Position numbers and translations under genes: made by a program. From Helicobacteraceae bacterium (GTDB lineage: Bacteria > Campylobacterota > Campylobacteria > Campylobacterales > SZUA-545): DNA of 52,697 bases. The notes beneath the pieces were generated by a model. The model saw only the letters and a program-made list of their open reading frames with translations, ran no database searches and was not told the DNA's origin. The stretch is from the NCBI GenBank assembly GCA_031260125.1, contig JAIRKM010000044.1, positions 1 through 52,697 on the forward strand, written 5' to 3'. Numbering within the stretch: the stretch's first letter is position 1; each line of letters opens with the position of its first letter. Shown here piece after piece: positions 17,074 to 25,999 of the stretch.

Positions 17074-17571
17074 TTACCGCCCCACGCGGTTGGCCTGCGT
17101 AACTCCCGTTCGGCAACCTCGGTTGATTGACGGCAATTTGTCTTTGTGTCCCTGTTCATTGAAATAGCGTTTGGCTGTTTGACAGAGAACGATGTCGGCG
17201 CGGTTGGCTTCATAAAACACCGGGTCTTTGCCCGACTTGATGTAAGCGCCGTAGGCGCTTCGGGTTTTGCCGTAAACCCCGATTTGCTTTTGCAGTTCGG
17301 CGATGGACTTTAGCTTCGCTTCGATTTCGCGGAGCTTGTTGTTCGTCCGGCGAAATTCACCCGACGCGGCGGAGGCGCGGCGTTTCAAATCGTCATACGT
17401 ATCGATGTTATTTTCCTTGACCGCCGTGAAGTAATCGCAGCCGTAGCTTTTGACGTACTCGAAGTTATTGCTTTTTTCGGGATTGTCCGTATAGCCGATG
17501 GTGTCAATCAGCGTTCGCACGACGCTTTTTCCCTTGCTCTTGTGGACAGGGCGTATCCAAGTTGTCGTCAT
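17074..17571 (-). pseudogene. Relaxase/mobilisation protein with internal deletion
   Basis: The start MTTTWIRPVHKSKGKSVVRT, then DTIGYTDNPEKSNN and YGCD, is the N-terminus of MobP-type relaxases of clostridial elements. After about 38 residues the sequence jumps to DDLKRRASAASGEFRRTNNK, then LREIEAKLKSIAELQKQIG and YGKTRSAYGAYIKSG, which belong near the C-terminus of the same protein. The catalytic histidine region and most of the enzyme are missing. The end (GCRTGVTQANRVGR) is out of family. The element therefore cannot mobilise itself. Confidence 0.75.
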
Positions 17572-17622
17572 ATTTTCCCTCCCGCCAGCGGTTTTTTTGG
17601 CTCGCTGGTCTATTTATAGTTT

Positions 17623-17824
17623 TCACGCCGCTTCGATCGCCTCTAATCGATCGGCAAGCTCGCCAAAGACGCTACACATTTTTATGTGCTGGAGTTTAAG
17701 CGCGGCGAATTACCAGCGCCGATCCCAATTCCGCAAAAATCGCCACTCTAGGCGCGATCTCGCCGTAGGAAAGAGCCAGCGCCGTATCGCCGCTTTGAAC
17801 CAAATGCGAAATCTGCTGGCGCAT
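17623..17824 (-). pseudogene. Degraded host-type coding fragment beside the right junction
   Basis: From the ATG at 17824 the minus strand reads MRQQISHLVQSGDTALALSY, then GEIAPRVAIFAELGSALV. A shift of frame then gives FAALKLQHIKMCSVFGELAD and RLEAIEAA before a TGA at 17623. Composition and GATCG words are host-like. Two good half-frames joined by a shift suggest a decayed small gene or a fragment displaced with the repeat. The family is not recognised. Confidence 0.35.
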
Positions 17825-17861
17825 TCCTACATCACGGTCGCGTTGCGGTTGGGTTGCGGTT

Positions 17862-18539
17862 TTATGGGAGCAATGATTGGTAGTATGCTTTGGGCGTAAC
17901 GCCTTCGTATCTCTTAAAATGCCTAATAAAATGACTCTGATCGTAAAAGCCGCTATCCTGCGCTATTTCGGATATTAAATCGCGTTTAGCGCGATGTTTT
18001 GCTCTTCTTATTCTTTCTAATATGATATATCTATGCAACGATATACCAATTGCGTTTTTGAATAGGCGCGATATATGATCTGGGCTATAGCCCGCCTTTT
18101 TGGCGATTTGCGCGATCGTCAATCCATTAACGCTCTCTTCGTCGATATAACTAAGCAGATTGCCCGCAAAATCGCTTGTTTTGCGTTTGAAGTCGTTTAT
18201 AGCGTTCTTAATTGACTCTATTGCGTTTTTTACGTCAAATCCAACTTGGCTCAGATCGCTTGAAAGCGCGTTGTAATCAACGCTATCGTCAAGACAAATA
18301 GACAAAACGGAATAATTGGTTTTTGCCGTCGAATAACAAGAGTGCGCGGTAAATGGCGGAACGATAAACAGATCGCCTTTAACGCATTTTGTCGTTTGAG
18401 CGCCGACGGTTATATATTTTTCGCCGCGGCTAACCGCGATCGCGCATAATCGCTTATGAATATGCGCGGGAAACTTGCGCGCGCAATTTTCAAGCGCCAA
18501 TAATTCGTATTGCGATCGTTTAATAATTTTATAAATCAT
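17862..18539 (-). CDS. AraC-family transcriptional regulator
   Basis: 225 aa. The N-terminal half is a cupin-like sensor (AHIHKRLCAIAVSRGEKYIT, then GDLFIVPPFTAHSC). The C-terminal half carries two AraC helix-turn-helix motifs: LTIAQIAKKAGYSPDHISRL and RDLISEIAQDSGFYDQSHFI, followed by RHFKRYEGVTPKAYYQ. The ATG overlaps the stop of the upstream cupin gene by 4 bp, so the two are translated together. The ligand is unknown; the layout resembles small-metabolite-responsive regulators. The 3' end of this gene is duplicated at the left edge of the island. Confidence 0.9.
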   Translation of the reverse strand: MIYKIIKRSQYELLALENCARKFPAHIHKRLCAIAVSRGEKYITVGAQTTKCVKGDLFIVPPFTAHSCYSTAKTNYSVLSICLDDSVDYNALSSDLSQVGFDVKNAIESIKNAINDFKRKTSDFAGNLLSYIDEESVNGLTIAQIAKKAGYSPDHISRLFKNAIGISLHRYIILERIRRAKHRAKRDLISEIAQDSGFYDQSHFIRHFKRYEGVTPKAYYQSLLP

Positions 18540-18916
18540 ATTAAATACGGCGTAAATATCGCCAGCAAAACAACGCCTGTTTCGTCGGCCTTTACGCTAT
18601 GTTTTACGTTTGGCGCGATCAAAGAAATTACGCCTGTTTTATACGCGGCGCTTACGCCGTTTATAGTCGCTTCCGCTTGCCCGTAAATTACCTCGTGTAG
18701 CTCAAACTCTTGATCGTGAAGATGATCTCCTATTTTGCAACGCGGCTCTATTTTAACCAACATCGCGTTTATGCGCTTAGCGCTTTTGTCGTATGCGATC
18801 AAACTTTTCATATAAACGCCGTTAAACGTAGGATGCGGACGATAAAGCCCTTCGCCGCTTTCAACAAGCGACGCGCCGTTAATGTAAAGCGCCTCATTTT
18901 CAAACGCTGTTTGCAT
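18536..18916 (-). CDS. Single-domain cupin protein
   Basis: I choose the ATG at 18916 (MQTAFENEAL) because AAAGGA lies 7 nt upstream; an ATG 15 nt earlier lacks a comparable site. The protein has a cupin core, KIGDHLHDQEFELHEVIYGQ, with two histidines and a glutamate that could hold a metal, then APNVKHSVKADE with the late histidine. It overlaps the AraC-type gene by 4 bp (ATGA). It may be a small-molecule binding or isomerase-like protein that informs or is controlled by that regulator. The substrate is unknown. Confidence 0.85.
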   Translation of the reverse strand: MQTAFENEALYINGASLVESGEGLYRPHPTFNGVYMKSLIAYDKSAKRINAMLVKIEPRCKIGDHLHDQEFELHEVIYGQAEATINGVSAAYKTGVISLIAPNVKHSVKADETGVVLLAIFTPYLI

Positions 18917-19024
18917 GTTCGATCCTTTCAAATGCTTTGCGTTATATTACTTAGTTTTTGCGCCCCAAAATTGGACAAAAGCGCTCTTTTTACAAAGCCT
19001 CCTATTTGTAATTTAGCGCGCCGT

Positions 19025-19252
19025 TTAAGATACAAGGCGTTTTTTGTTGTCGGCAGATTTAGGGTATAGCGAATGGTGCAGGGCGACAAGCCCGATCAAC
19101 GCAACGCCTAAAACCACGTGCGCTTTTCTAGCGATGCGGTTTCTAAACGCAAAGCCCGTTAGCGCGACCGCTCCCAAAGCTATGCTCGCCGCGTTTTTTG
19201 CGATCTCTCTTTTACTTTGGAGCGTCAATCCGCCTTTTACCTTCTTGCTCAC
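19025..19252 (-). CDS. Small hydrophobic protein (75 aa)
   Basis: The start is GTG with AAAAAGGA 7 nt upstream. After a basic N-terminus (SKKVKGGLTLQSKREIAK) come two hydrophobic stretches, SIALGAVALTGFAF and VVLGVALIGLVALHH, so a small inner-membrane protein with two helices is likely. It lies 18 bp downstream of the DUF4139 gene and probably shares its transcript. The last 28 residues are duplicated at the left edge of the island (LIGLVALHHSLYPKSADN). The family is not recognised. Confidence 0.65.
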   Translation of the reverse strand: MSKKVKGGLTLQSKREIAKNAASIALGAVALTGFAFRNRIARKAHVVLGVALIGLVALHHSLYPKSADNKKRLVS

Positions 19253-19270
19253 CTTTTTCCTTTTTGCGGG

Positions 19271-21277
19271 CTAAATGTCCAGCTTGTTGATATATTCGTT
19301 GTATGCGTTTTGCGCTTTGTCGCGATCTTTTTGCGCGGCGACAATCTCTTTGCCGCGTTCTTCGATCTTTTTATCCAGCGCGACAAGCTGCGCCGCATAG
19401 TTTTTGCCCTGCGCGCTCTCCGCGCCCACCGCAACCAGATTGGCTCTGATGCGCTCCTGCTCTTTTACCTCTCTTTCATGCTCTCTTTGCGCCTCGCGCA
19501 GGCGCGCTTTTTGCTTTTCCAGTTCCGCCGCAAACGGCTCGGCTTTTTTAAGCGCCTCGCGCACCTTTTGGGGATACGAGTTGTTGGATATATAGACGGC
19601 AAGCGCGCTAAAGGGTTGGCCGGTAATCGCGACCGAGTTGGCGATGATACTCTCTTCCTTGACCGCAAACCTCGTCTCTTTGTTGGCGCTCAAGCCGACT
19701 TCAAAGCGATAGAGCGACTCTGTTTTTTCACTAGGCTTGCTCGGTTCGATCAGCTTGTAGCCGTGCATGATCGGATGTTCGACGATCAACGTTCTTACCG
19801 AGTCGGAGCTGTTTGTGAAGACATACTCTTTGGTTTCGATATGCTTGCTTGAGGTTCTGATAACGCCTTTAGAGATTTTGACGCTATCGATCGTGTTGGA
19901 GACATGCTGATTCACAATCCCGCGCACGCTTAAATCGTCGCCGTAGCTTATCAGCCGCTTCTCCTTTTGCGGCAGAAACTCCAGTAGCGCGTCGCCGGCG
20001 TAAAGCCCCGCGTCGTACACGGCGATCGCGCCTGCGGGCAGCTTCGCGCCAAGCGTGTTGGTAAGCTCTACGCCAAGCGCGGGGTTTTGCCCTTTGGCGG
20101 CGTTGTAGATCAAAACCTTTCTGGCTTCGATCGCGCCTTGCGTCAGCGGCGCCATCGCGCTTTGACGCCTTGCAAGCGAGATTTTGTTCTTTAACGTATA
20201 GATAAACTGCTCGCCCGACGCTTTCGCGCTTGCGGTTTCGTAGTTTTGCGCCACAGGCGCGGGAGCGCTTGGTTCGTAAGAGGCAACGCTGGTTCTAGCA
20301 AGCTGCTTGTAAAGCTGACCCTGCTTGTTGCGTTCGTACTCGGCTTCTTCGTCAAGCTCAATCTCGTCGTCGGCTTCGTCAAGCGCAGCCAAGTAGCCGC
20401 TCTTGTGCGTATCCGCCGCCGCGAAACCGGCGATCGACAGCGGCAATTCGGGACGGCGCGTATAAAACGGCGCATAGTAGGGCTGAATAAAGCTAACCGG
20501 ACGCCCTACCGCCAGCGACAATTCCACCTCTTCCCAATCGGAATCGCTTGCGTTGTCGATGATCGCCCAGCCTTGCAAAAATGGCTTTTCCTCGCTTAGA
20601 TCGAGGCGATAGTTGGCCTTCCAAACAGGCGCGGCGATTACGAAACTTACCCTTACGTCGCGCTTTTTCGTCCCGTCGAGGTAGAGGCTCAAAACGCGCC
20701 GATCGCCGTTGTTGGCGTTTGCCAGAAACAGTAGCGCCTTTTCAAGTTCGGCGTTGATCTTCGCGTCGGTAAAGCGATAGCTTTCGATTTCGCCGATGGC
20801 GATCTGTTGTAACGCGCCTTGAACGTAGAGCGTCAGTACGCTTTGCGTCCATGCCGCGCCCTCTTTGGCGCTTTGCCTCGTTTGAACGCCCACAATTTTG
20901 CCGACAATTTTTTGCGGCGCGGCAATCTCCACGACTTCACCCTTGAGCGAGGACAAAATGTTTTCAATCGTCGGTTCGCCGCGCAGATTTACGCGCAAAC
21001 TCGCCAGCGTGCGCCCTATAGTCTCCTCGCTAGGGTAGCCCACAAACGGCGAAACGCTCGCCGAATCGTAGATCGTCAGCGATTTGAGCGCGTCGTTCAT
21101 CTGATCGAGCGTGAAGGGTAGCGCTATTTTACTCGCGCCCTTAATCTCGCCGCCCAACTCGTAAAACCCGACGCCGCTTGAAAACAGCGCGATCCTTTTA
21201 ATTTTTAACTCGCCCTCTTGGAAGTCGTTTGCCAACATTGTAACTCCTATCAACGCAATCGCAATCAGCGTTCTCAT
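19271..21277 (-). CDS. DUF4139 domain protein, exported
   Basis: 668 aa with a short N-terminal signal peptide (MRTLIAIALIGVTMLA). The N-terminal part has IKRIALFSSGVGFYELGGEI and LPFTLDQMNDALKSLTIYD, typical openings of DUF4139 proteins. The central DUF4139 region includes VSFVIAAPVWKANYRLDL and GWAIIDNASDSDWEEVELSL. The last 90 residues form a Glu/Lys/Arg-rich coiled coil (KQKARLREAQREHEREVK). Function is unknown; the fold suggests a periplasmic or surface scaffold protein. The start is supported by AAAGGA upstream. The 75-aa gene follows in the same direction. Confidence 0.85.
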   Translation of the reverse strand: MRTLIAIALIGVTMLANDFQEGELKIKRIALFSSGVGFYELGGEIKGASKIALPFTLDQMNDALKSLTIYDSASVSPFVGYPSEETIGRTLASLRVNLRGEPTIENILSSLKGEVVEIAAPQKIVGKIVGVQTRQSAKEGAAWTQSVLTLYVQGALQQIAIGEIESYRFTDAKINAELEKALLFLANANNGDRRVLSLYLDGTKKRDVRVSFVIAAPVWKANYRLDLSEEKPFLQGWAIIDNASDSDWEEVELSLAVGRPVSFIQPYYAPFYTRRPELPLSIAGFAAADTHKSGYLAALDEADDEIELDEEAEYERNKQGQLYKQLARTSVASYEPSAPAPVAQNYETASAKASGEQFIYTLKNKISLARRQSAMAPLTQGAIEARKVLIYNAAKGQNPALGVELTNTLGAKLPAGAIAVYDAGLYAGDALLEFLPQKEKRLISYGDDLSVRGIVNQHVSNTIDSVKISKGVIRTSSKHIETKEYVFTNSSDSVRTLIVEHPIMHGYKLIEPSKPSEKTESLYRFEVGLSANKETRFAVKEESIIANSVAITGQPFSALAVYISNNSYPQKVREALKKAEPFAAELEKQKARLREAQREHEREVKEQERIRANLVAVGAESAQGKNYAAQLVALDKKIEERGKEIVAAQKDRDKAQNAYNEYINKLDI

Positions 21278-21349
21278 CGCTTGTCCTTTGACTTGGTGTG
21301 ATCTCTTTTTGGCACCTTGCCGCGATTTTATCTCAAATCGACAAAGCCG

Positions 21350-21898
21350 TTATCGATTCACCTCTGATTGCAGGTGCGCGTAATCACGCACATACTCAAA
21401 TCCCGACCAGACCGTCATAACGACCGCGAGCCACAGCAAAATATCGCCTAAATATGGAAACCAACTGACGATCAGCGCGATACAGGCGGCGATCTGCGCT
21501 CCCGTTTTCCATTTGCCCAGATTGGACGCTCCTACCGCTTTGCCCTCCGCCGCCGCCGCGACGCGAAGCCCTGTGATAAAAAACTCCCGCCCCAGAATGA
21601 TAAAAACCGCCCATGCGTTGGCGCGATCGATCAACGCTAGTCCCAAAAACGCGGATAGCATCAAGAGCTTGTCGGCGAGCGGGTCGAGTATGGAGCCTAG
21701 TTTGGTCGATTGTCCGAACAGCCTCGCGATCATTCCGTCAAAGAAGTCGGTGATGGACGCGATCGTAAAGAGTAGCGCGGCAAAAAAGTCCGGCCACGTA
21801 GGGTGGACGCCCTCAAACAAGCCGCGGTTTACAAGCAGAAAAAAGACGACTGGCGCAATCAGTATGCGGCTGAACGCCAGCGCATTTGGAAGGTTCAT
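21350..21898 (-). CDS. pgsA: CDP-diacylglycerol-glycerol-3-phosphate 3-phosphatidyltransferase
   Basis: 182 aa from the ATG at 21898 (MNLPNALAFSRILIAPVVFF), chosen because longer versions run back into the upstream gene. It contains the CDP-alcohol phosphotransferase motif D-G-x2-A-R-x8-G-x3-D-x3-D (DFFDGMIARLFGQSTKLGSI, then LDPLADKLLML), with four or more membrane helices. The enzyme makes phosphatidylglycerol phosphate in the inner membrane. It starts 1 bp after the SDR gene ends and closes the pyrD-to-pgsA run. Confidence 0.92.
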   Translation of the reverse strand: MNLPNALAFSRILIAPVVFFLLVNRGLFEGVHPTWPDFFAALLFTIASITDFFDGMIARLFGQSTKLGSILDPLADKLLMLSAFLGLALIDRANAWAVFIILGREFFITGLRVAAAAEGKAVGASNLGKWKTGAQIAACIALIVSWFPYLGDILLWLAVVMTVWSGFEYVRDYAHLQSEVNR

Positions 21899-21899
21899 C

Positions 21900-22676
21900 T
21901 TATGTAAACGAGCTGCCGCCATCGGCGATCACAGTCTGACCGTTGATCCAGTAGCTGTCCTTGGAACACAAAAAAAGCACGACTCCCGCCATATCGGAGG
22001 GCTGACCCATTCGCCCAAGCGGTGTGCGCGCAATCGTCGCGGCTTTAAGCGCCTCGTAGTTAGGGAACTTCTTGAAAGCGTCGGTGTCGATCGGCCCTCC
22101 CGATGCGACATTAACGCGGATATTTTTGTCTGCAAGCTCAAACGCCGCGTATTTGACCACAATCTCCAGCGCCGCTTTGCTTGAGGCATGCCCCGCGTAG
22201 TTTTCGGTATGCACGAGATTGCCCGTAGAGCTGATCGCCACGATAGAGCCGCCGCCGCTTTTTTCCATTCGCTTTGCCGCTTCCTGCGCGCCCACCACAA
22301 AAGCCAGCACCGTTGCGGCGTATATGTTGTTTAGACCCTTTGGTTTAAGGCGCATAAACGGCGCAAAGCCGCCCACGACCGACCGTCCAGATATGATCGC
22401 GTTGGAAACGAAAAAGTTGATCTCCTTGAAGTCGTCGTCTATCTGCTCAAAAACTGTCTTGTATGTTTCGGGCTTGAGGATATCCAACTGATAGCAACGC
22501 GCCTTGATTCCATGCTCCTTTTCAAGGTTGCGCGCTATGTTCTTCGCCTCTTCCTCGCTGCTGTTGTACGTAAAAGCAACGTTGCAGCCCTCTTTGGCTA
22601 GTTTAGAGACGATCGCGTTGCCTATTCCCCGTGTTCCCCCGCTCAAAACGAGAGTCTTACCTTGAAATTCACCCAT
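21900..22676 (-). CDS. Enoyl-ACP reductase-like short-chain dehydrogenase (Y-x6-K type)
   Basis: 258 aa Rossmann enzyme. The cofactor motif is GGTRGIGNAIVSKLAKEG. The catalytic region ISSTGNLVHTENYAGHASSK has tyrosine and lysine separated by six residues, as in FabI/FabL enoyl reductases rather than the Y-x3-K of most SDRs. The C-terminus WINGQTVIADGG is typical of the family. Its Campylobacter and Helicobacter counterparts, in the same gene neighbourhood, are often labelled hydroxysteroid dehydrogenase; enoyl-ACP reduction (FabL-like) fits the motif better. It overlaps the dapA stop by 1 bp. Confidence 0.85.
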   Translation of the reverse strand: MGEFQGKTLVLSGGTRGIGNAIVSKLAKEGCNVAFTYNSSEEEAKNIARNLEKEHGIKARCYQLDILKPETYKTVFEQIDDDFKEINFFVSNAIISGRSVVGGFAPFMRLKPKGLNNIYAATVLAFVVGAQEAAKRMEKSGGGSIVAISSTGNLVHTENYAGHASSKAALEIVVKYAAFELADKNIRVNVASGGPIDTDAFKKFPNYEALKAATIARTPLGRMGQPSDMAGVVLFLCSKDSYWINGQTVIADGGSSFT

Positions 22677-23560
22677 TAGAACCCCTTCACATCGTAATTT
22701 TTTATAACCTTTTCCAGCTCGATCATCGTCTGATTGGACGGCGCGGTAAGCGGCAGGCGGTATTCAAGCGTTTCTAGCAATCCGCTTAAAAACATCGCCG
22801 CCTTGATAGGTATTGGGTTGCTCTCCAAAAACAGCGCCTTGTTGATCGGATAGAGCGTGTCGCTTAGGGACTTTGAAGCCGCGTAGTCGCCGCCGAGCGC
22901 GCTGTTGACGCACTGCGAAACCAGATCGGGTAGCAGGTTGCCCGTAACGCTTATCACCCCTTTGCCCCCGTTGGCCATAATCGGGTAGTTGATCGCGTCG
23001 TCGCCGCTGTATATGGCAAAATTGGGGAGCGCCGCGCCTATGGCAATTGCGCGTTCCATAATCCCCGTCGCCTCTTTGATGCCCACGATATTTCTACACT
23101 CGCCGGTCAAGCGCGCAACCGTCTGCGGCGCTATATCCACGCCCGTGCGCGATGGCACGTTGTACAAAATGAGGGGAATTTCGACCGATTCGGCGATCGC
23201 CTTGTAGTGATGGTACAGCCCTTCTTGCGTCGGCTTGTTGTAGTAGGGCGTAACGCACAAGATCGCGTCCGCGCCCGCCTTTTGCGCGAAACGCGCCAGA
23301 TCGATCGCTTCGCTGGTGGCGTTGCTACCCGCGCCTGCGACAACCGCCGCCCTTGTATTTTTGCAGACGCTTACGCACGCCTCTATGCACTCTCTATGCT
23401 CGGCGTGGCTCAGCGTCGCGCTCTCGCCCGTCGTGCCTACGGAAACAACCGCGCTTATGCCGTTGGCTATCTGCCGCTTGATCAGCTTTTCGTATGCGCC
23501 CGCGTCAACTTTTCCATTTTTGAATGGGGTAACAATAGCCGTTATCGCGCCCTGCATCAC
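22676..23560 (-). CDS. dapA: 4-hydroxy-tetrahydrodipicolinate synthase
   Basis: 294 aa TIM-barrel aldolase. Visible motifs are [34 protein letters not shown], the tyrosine in LYNVPSRTG and the Schiff-base lysine in GIKEATG (about residue 161). It condenses pyruvate with aspartate semialdehyde at the first committed step to diaminopimelate and lysine. The ATG overlaps the end of the peptidase gene by 4 bp. Length and motifs are complete. Confidence 0.95.
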   Translation of the reverse strand: MMQGAITAIVTPFKNGKVDAGAYEKLIKRQIANGISAVVSVGTTGESATLSHAEHRECIEACVSVCKNTRAAVVAGAGSNATSEAIDLARFAQKAGADAILCVTPYYNKPTQEGLYHHYKAIAESVEIPLILYNVPSRTGVDIAPQTVARLTGECRNIVGIKEATGIMERAIAIGAALPNFAIYSGDDAINYPIMANGGKGVISVTGNLLPDLVSQCVNSALGGDYAASKSLSDTLYPINKALFLESNPIPIKAAMFLSGLLETLEYRLPLTAPSNQTMIELEKVIKNYDVKGF

Positions 23561-24867
23561 TTCTCCTTCTTTAAGATTATCGTTGTCGATCGCTCTTCGA
23601 TCAGATAGCGTCCCGCCGCCTCTTTGATCGTCTCCGCATTCAGCGCGTCCACGTTTCTTTCGTAGTTCAAAAGCGGCTCTAAATTGCCGCGCGCTAGATA
23701 TTCGCCGAAGAGCTGTGAGATGTTGGAGGAGTTCTCCAGAGAGTAGATAAACTCGCTTTTTGCCTGCGCCTTGACCTTGTCTATCTCCTTTTGCGCCGCC
23801 GCCTTTTCCCCAATCGTTTTGATCTCCGCCAAAATCTCCTTTTCAACCCTCTCCGCCTTGACGTTTGGGTTACAGATGGCGAGGATCACAAACAGTCCGG
23901 GATCGCTAAGTTCCATCGTAAACGCGCTTATGGAATTGACGAGCCGCATCTTATCGATAAGTTTTTCGTTCAGCCGTGAACTGCCGCCATCGGTAAGTAT
24001 CATCGCCGCCGCGCTAAGCGGCAAAATATCTTCGTTGTCAAAGCGCGGTATTTTGTAGGCGATCATCACCATCTCCACCTCGCTTTCTCTGATCAGCGTT
24101 ACCCGCCTTGCGCCCTTCTGCTCCGGCTCGATCGCATTCGGCGCGGATATGCCGCCTTGATTTTTTATGCGTCCGAACCGCTTCTTCGCCAAATCGAAAA
24201 GGGCTTTGGGATCAAAATCGCCGGAGACGACCAAAACGGCGTTTTGCGGCTGATAGTAGCGTTTATAAAAATCCTTGAGATCGTCAATGTTCCAGCTCTG
24301 TATGTCGCCCATAAAGCCGATCGGCGTCCAATGGTAGGGGTGATAGGCGTAAGCGGCGTTGAAAAGGGTAAAAAACATCGCGCCCGTCGGCGTATTGTCT
24401 GTGCGCCACCTGCGCTCTTCGGCGACCACCTGCCTCTCCGGTTGAAACTCCTCGTCCTTGAGGCTGAGGTTTCCCATCAGCTCCGCAAGCAGTTTAAGGC
24501 TGCTATCGAGATTGGACGCGGCGGTTTTGATAAAGTAGTGGGTGTAGTCAAAGCCGGTCGACGCATTGGAGATTCCGCCGAAACTCTTCACAATCCGATC
24601 AAACTCGCCCGCCTTGAGATTCTTTGTAGACTTAAAGCTCATATGCTCCAGCATATGCGCCAGTCCGCTTTTGCCCATCGTCTCATTGCGGCTGCCAACG
24701 CTGTAAAAGACATCTACGCTGACAACGCCACTGTCGTTGTGCATAGGAACTGCGACGACTTTAAGCCCGTTTTCAAGGACGATCTGCTCCGACTGCGGTA
24801 AGCTTGCTGCCACTAAAACTCCTGAAAAAAAGATAAAAAACGAGACAAAACGGCTCAGCGGGCGCAA
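23557..24867 (-). CDS. Secreted M16-family zinc peptidase
   Basis: 436 aa with an N-terminal signal peptide ([20 protein letters not shown]). The inverted zinc motif HxxEH is present in [14 protein letters not shown], and the distal glutamate region follows ([20 protein letters not shown]). The second M16 domain ([20 protein letters not shown]) lacks zinc ligands, as usual. It is a processing protease, probably periplasmic. It overlaps pyrD by 13 bp and dapA by 4 bp, so the three are co-translated. Confidence 0.9.
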   Translation of the reverse strand: MRPLSRFVSFFIFFSGVLVAASLPQSEQIVLENGLKVVAVPMHNDSGVVSVDVFYSVGSRNETMGKSGLAHMLEHMSFKSTKNLKAGEFDRIVKSFGGISNASTGFDYTHYFIKTAASNLDSSLKLLAELMGNLSLKDEEFQPERQVVAEERRWRTDNTPTGAMFFTLFNAAYAYHPYHWTPIGFMGDIQSWNIDDLKDFYKRYYQPQNAVLVVSGDFDPKALFDLAKKRFGRIKNQGGISAPNAIEPEQKGARRVTLIRESEVEMVMIAYKIPRFDNEDILPLSAAAMILTDGGSSRLNEKLIDKMRLVNSISAFTMELSDPGLFVILAICNPNVKAERVEKEILAEIKTIGEKAAAQKEIDKVKAQAKSEFIYSLENSSNISQLFGEYLARGNLEPLLNYERNVDALNAETIKEAAGRYLIEERSTTIILKKEK

Positions 24868-25913
24868 CCTACCGCCTCCTTGATCGAGCTAAACCCCTCA
24901 GCTTCTAGCTTCTGCGCGATCGCTTTGTTGATCGCTCCCGCGATGGCGCTTCCTGCGTAGATCAGCCCCGTATATATCTGAACGAGGCTCGCCCCTAGCG
25001 TAATCCGCCGCCACGCCTCTTCGCCATCCATTATCCCGCCGCAGCTTATCAGCATCGTTTTGCCGAAAAGCTCTCTGGCGATCGCGTCAAAAAAGAGACG
25101 GGATTTTTCGGTAAGAACCGCGCCGCTCAGTCCGCCTCCATGCGCCTCGCTACCCTCGATCAGCGAATAGTCGTTTGTGGTATTCGCGGCGATAATTCCG
25201 CTTGCGCCGCTTTCGATCGCGGCAAAGCAAATCTCAAGCGCGCTTGAGACCTCCAGATCGGGCGCGATCTTCAAAAAGATCGGCTTGTGCGTAATCTCCC
25301 GCGTTGCCGCGAAAAGCTCCCGCGTAAAACTTTCGCATTGCAGATCGCGTAGATTGGGGGTGTTGGGCGACGAAATGTTCAGCGTCAGAAAGTCCGCTAC
25401 CCCTTGCGCCTTCTGCGCGCAAAATATGTAATCGTCAAGCGCCTTCTCGATCGGCGTTGCTCTGTTTTTGCCGATATTGACGCCCAAAGGCAGCGCGAAG
25501 GGCGCAAGCGGCGCAAGCCGTTTTACCAGCGCCTCTACGCCGCCGTTGTTAAATCCCATACCGTTTTGCAGGCTTCTTTGCGCGGCGTGCCTCCACAAGC
25601 GCGGCTTTGGATTGCCGCTTTGAGGTTTTGGCGTAACCGTCCCAGCCTCAATAAACCCAAATCCAAGCGCGCTAAGCCCCCGTACCATCACGCCGTTTTT
25701 GTCAAATCCGGCGGCAATTCCCACGGGGTTTGCGAAGTTGAGGGCAAGCAACTCTTGCGCAAGCGCACGATCGGCAAACACGTGTTTTTTTGCCGTGAAC
25801 TCCAGCGCGTACGGAATCTTTTCCGCCGCGCGTAAAGCCTTCTCCGCGATGCCATGCGCCCGCTCTGGATCGAGCTTAAAGAGCAGCGATCGAATTGTTT
25901 TGTACGAGATCAA
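24855..25913 (-). CDS. pyrD: Dihydroorotate dehydrogenase (quinone), class 2
   Basis: 352 aa. It has the class 2 N-terminal extension (YKTIRSLLFKLDPERAHGIA), the FMN region NPVGIAAGFDKNG, GFIEAGTVTPKPQSGNPKPR, LNISSPNTPNLR with the catalytic serine region, and IAANTTNDYS. It oxidises dihydroorotate to orotate, passing electrons to quinone at the inner membrane, in pyrimidine synthesis. It is the first gene of the pyrD-M16-dapA-SDR-pgsA run. Confidence 0.95.
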   Translation of the reverse strand: MISYKTIRSLLFKLDPERAHGIAEKALRAAEKIPYALEFTAKKHVFADRALAQELLALNFANPVGIAAGFDKNGVMVRGLSALGFGFIEAGTVTPKPQSGNPKPRLWRHAAQRSLQNGMGFNNGGVEALVKRLAPLAPFALPLGVNIGKNRATPIEKALDDYIFCAQKAQGVADFLTLNISSPNTPNLRDLQCESFTRELFAATREITHKPIFLKIAPDLEVSSALEICFAAIESGASGIIAANTTNDYSLIEGSEAHGGGLSGAVLTEKSRLFFDAIARELFGKTMLISCGGIMDGEEAWRRITLGASLVQIYTGLIYAGSAIAGAINKAIAQKLEAEGFSSIKEAVGCAR

Positions 25914-25999
25914 GCGCCTTCCATAGTTTAGTTTGGCACGATTGTAGCAGATATGCTATCAAGAAGCGAGGGCAAGCCCGCGCCGCCGCGCTTTTGATT

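Larger units (their letters stand above)
17818..19108. repeat. Right (full-length) direct-repeat copy flanking the island
   Basis: This stretch contains the source of both blocks of the left copy: 17818-17993 and 19012-19108 correspond to 110-274 and 266-362. The 1.03 kb between them (most of the AraC-type gene and the cupin gene) is absent on the left. The genes here are intact, so this is the ancestral arrangement. Recombination between the two copies would remove about 17.7 kb including the whole defence operon. Confidence 0.85.
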
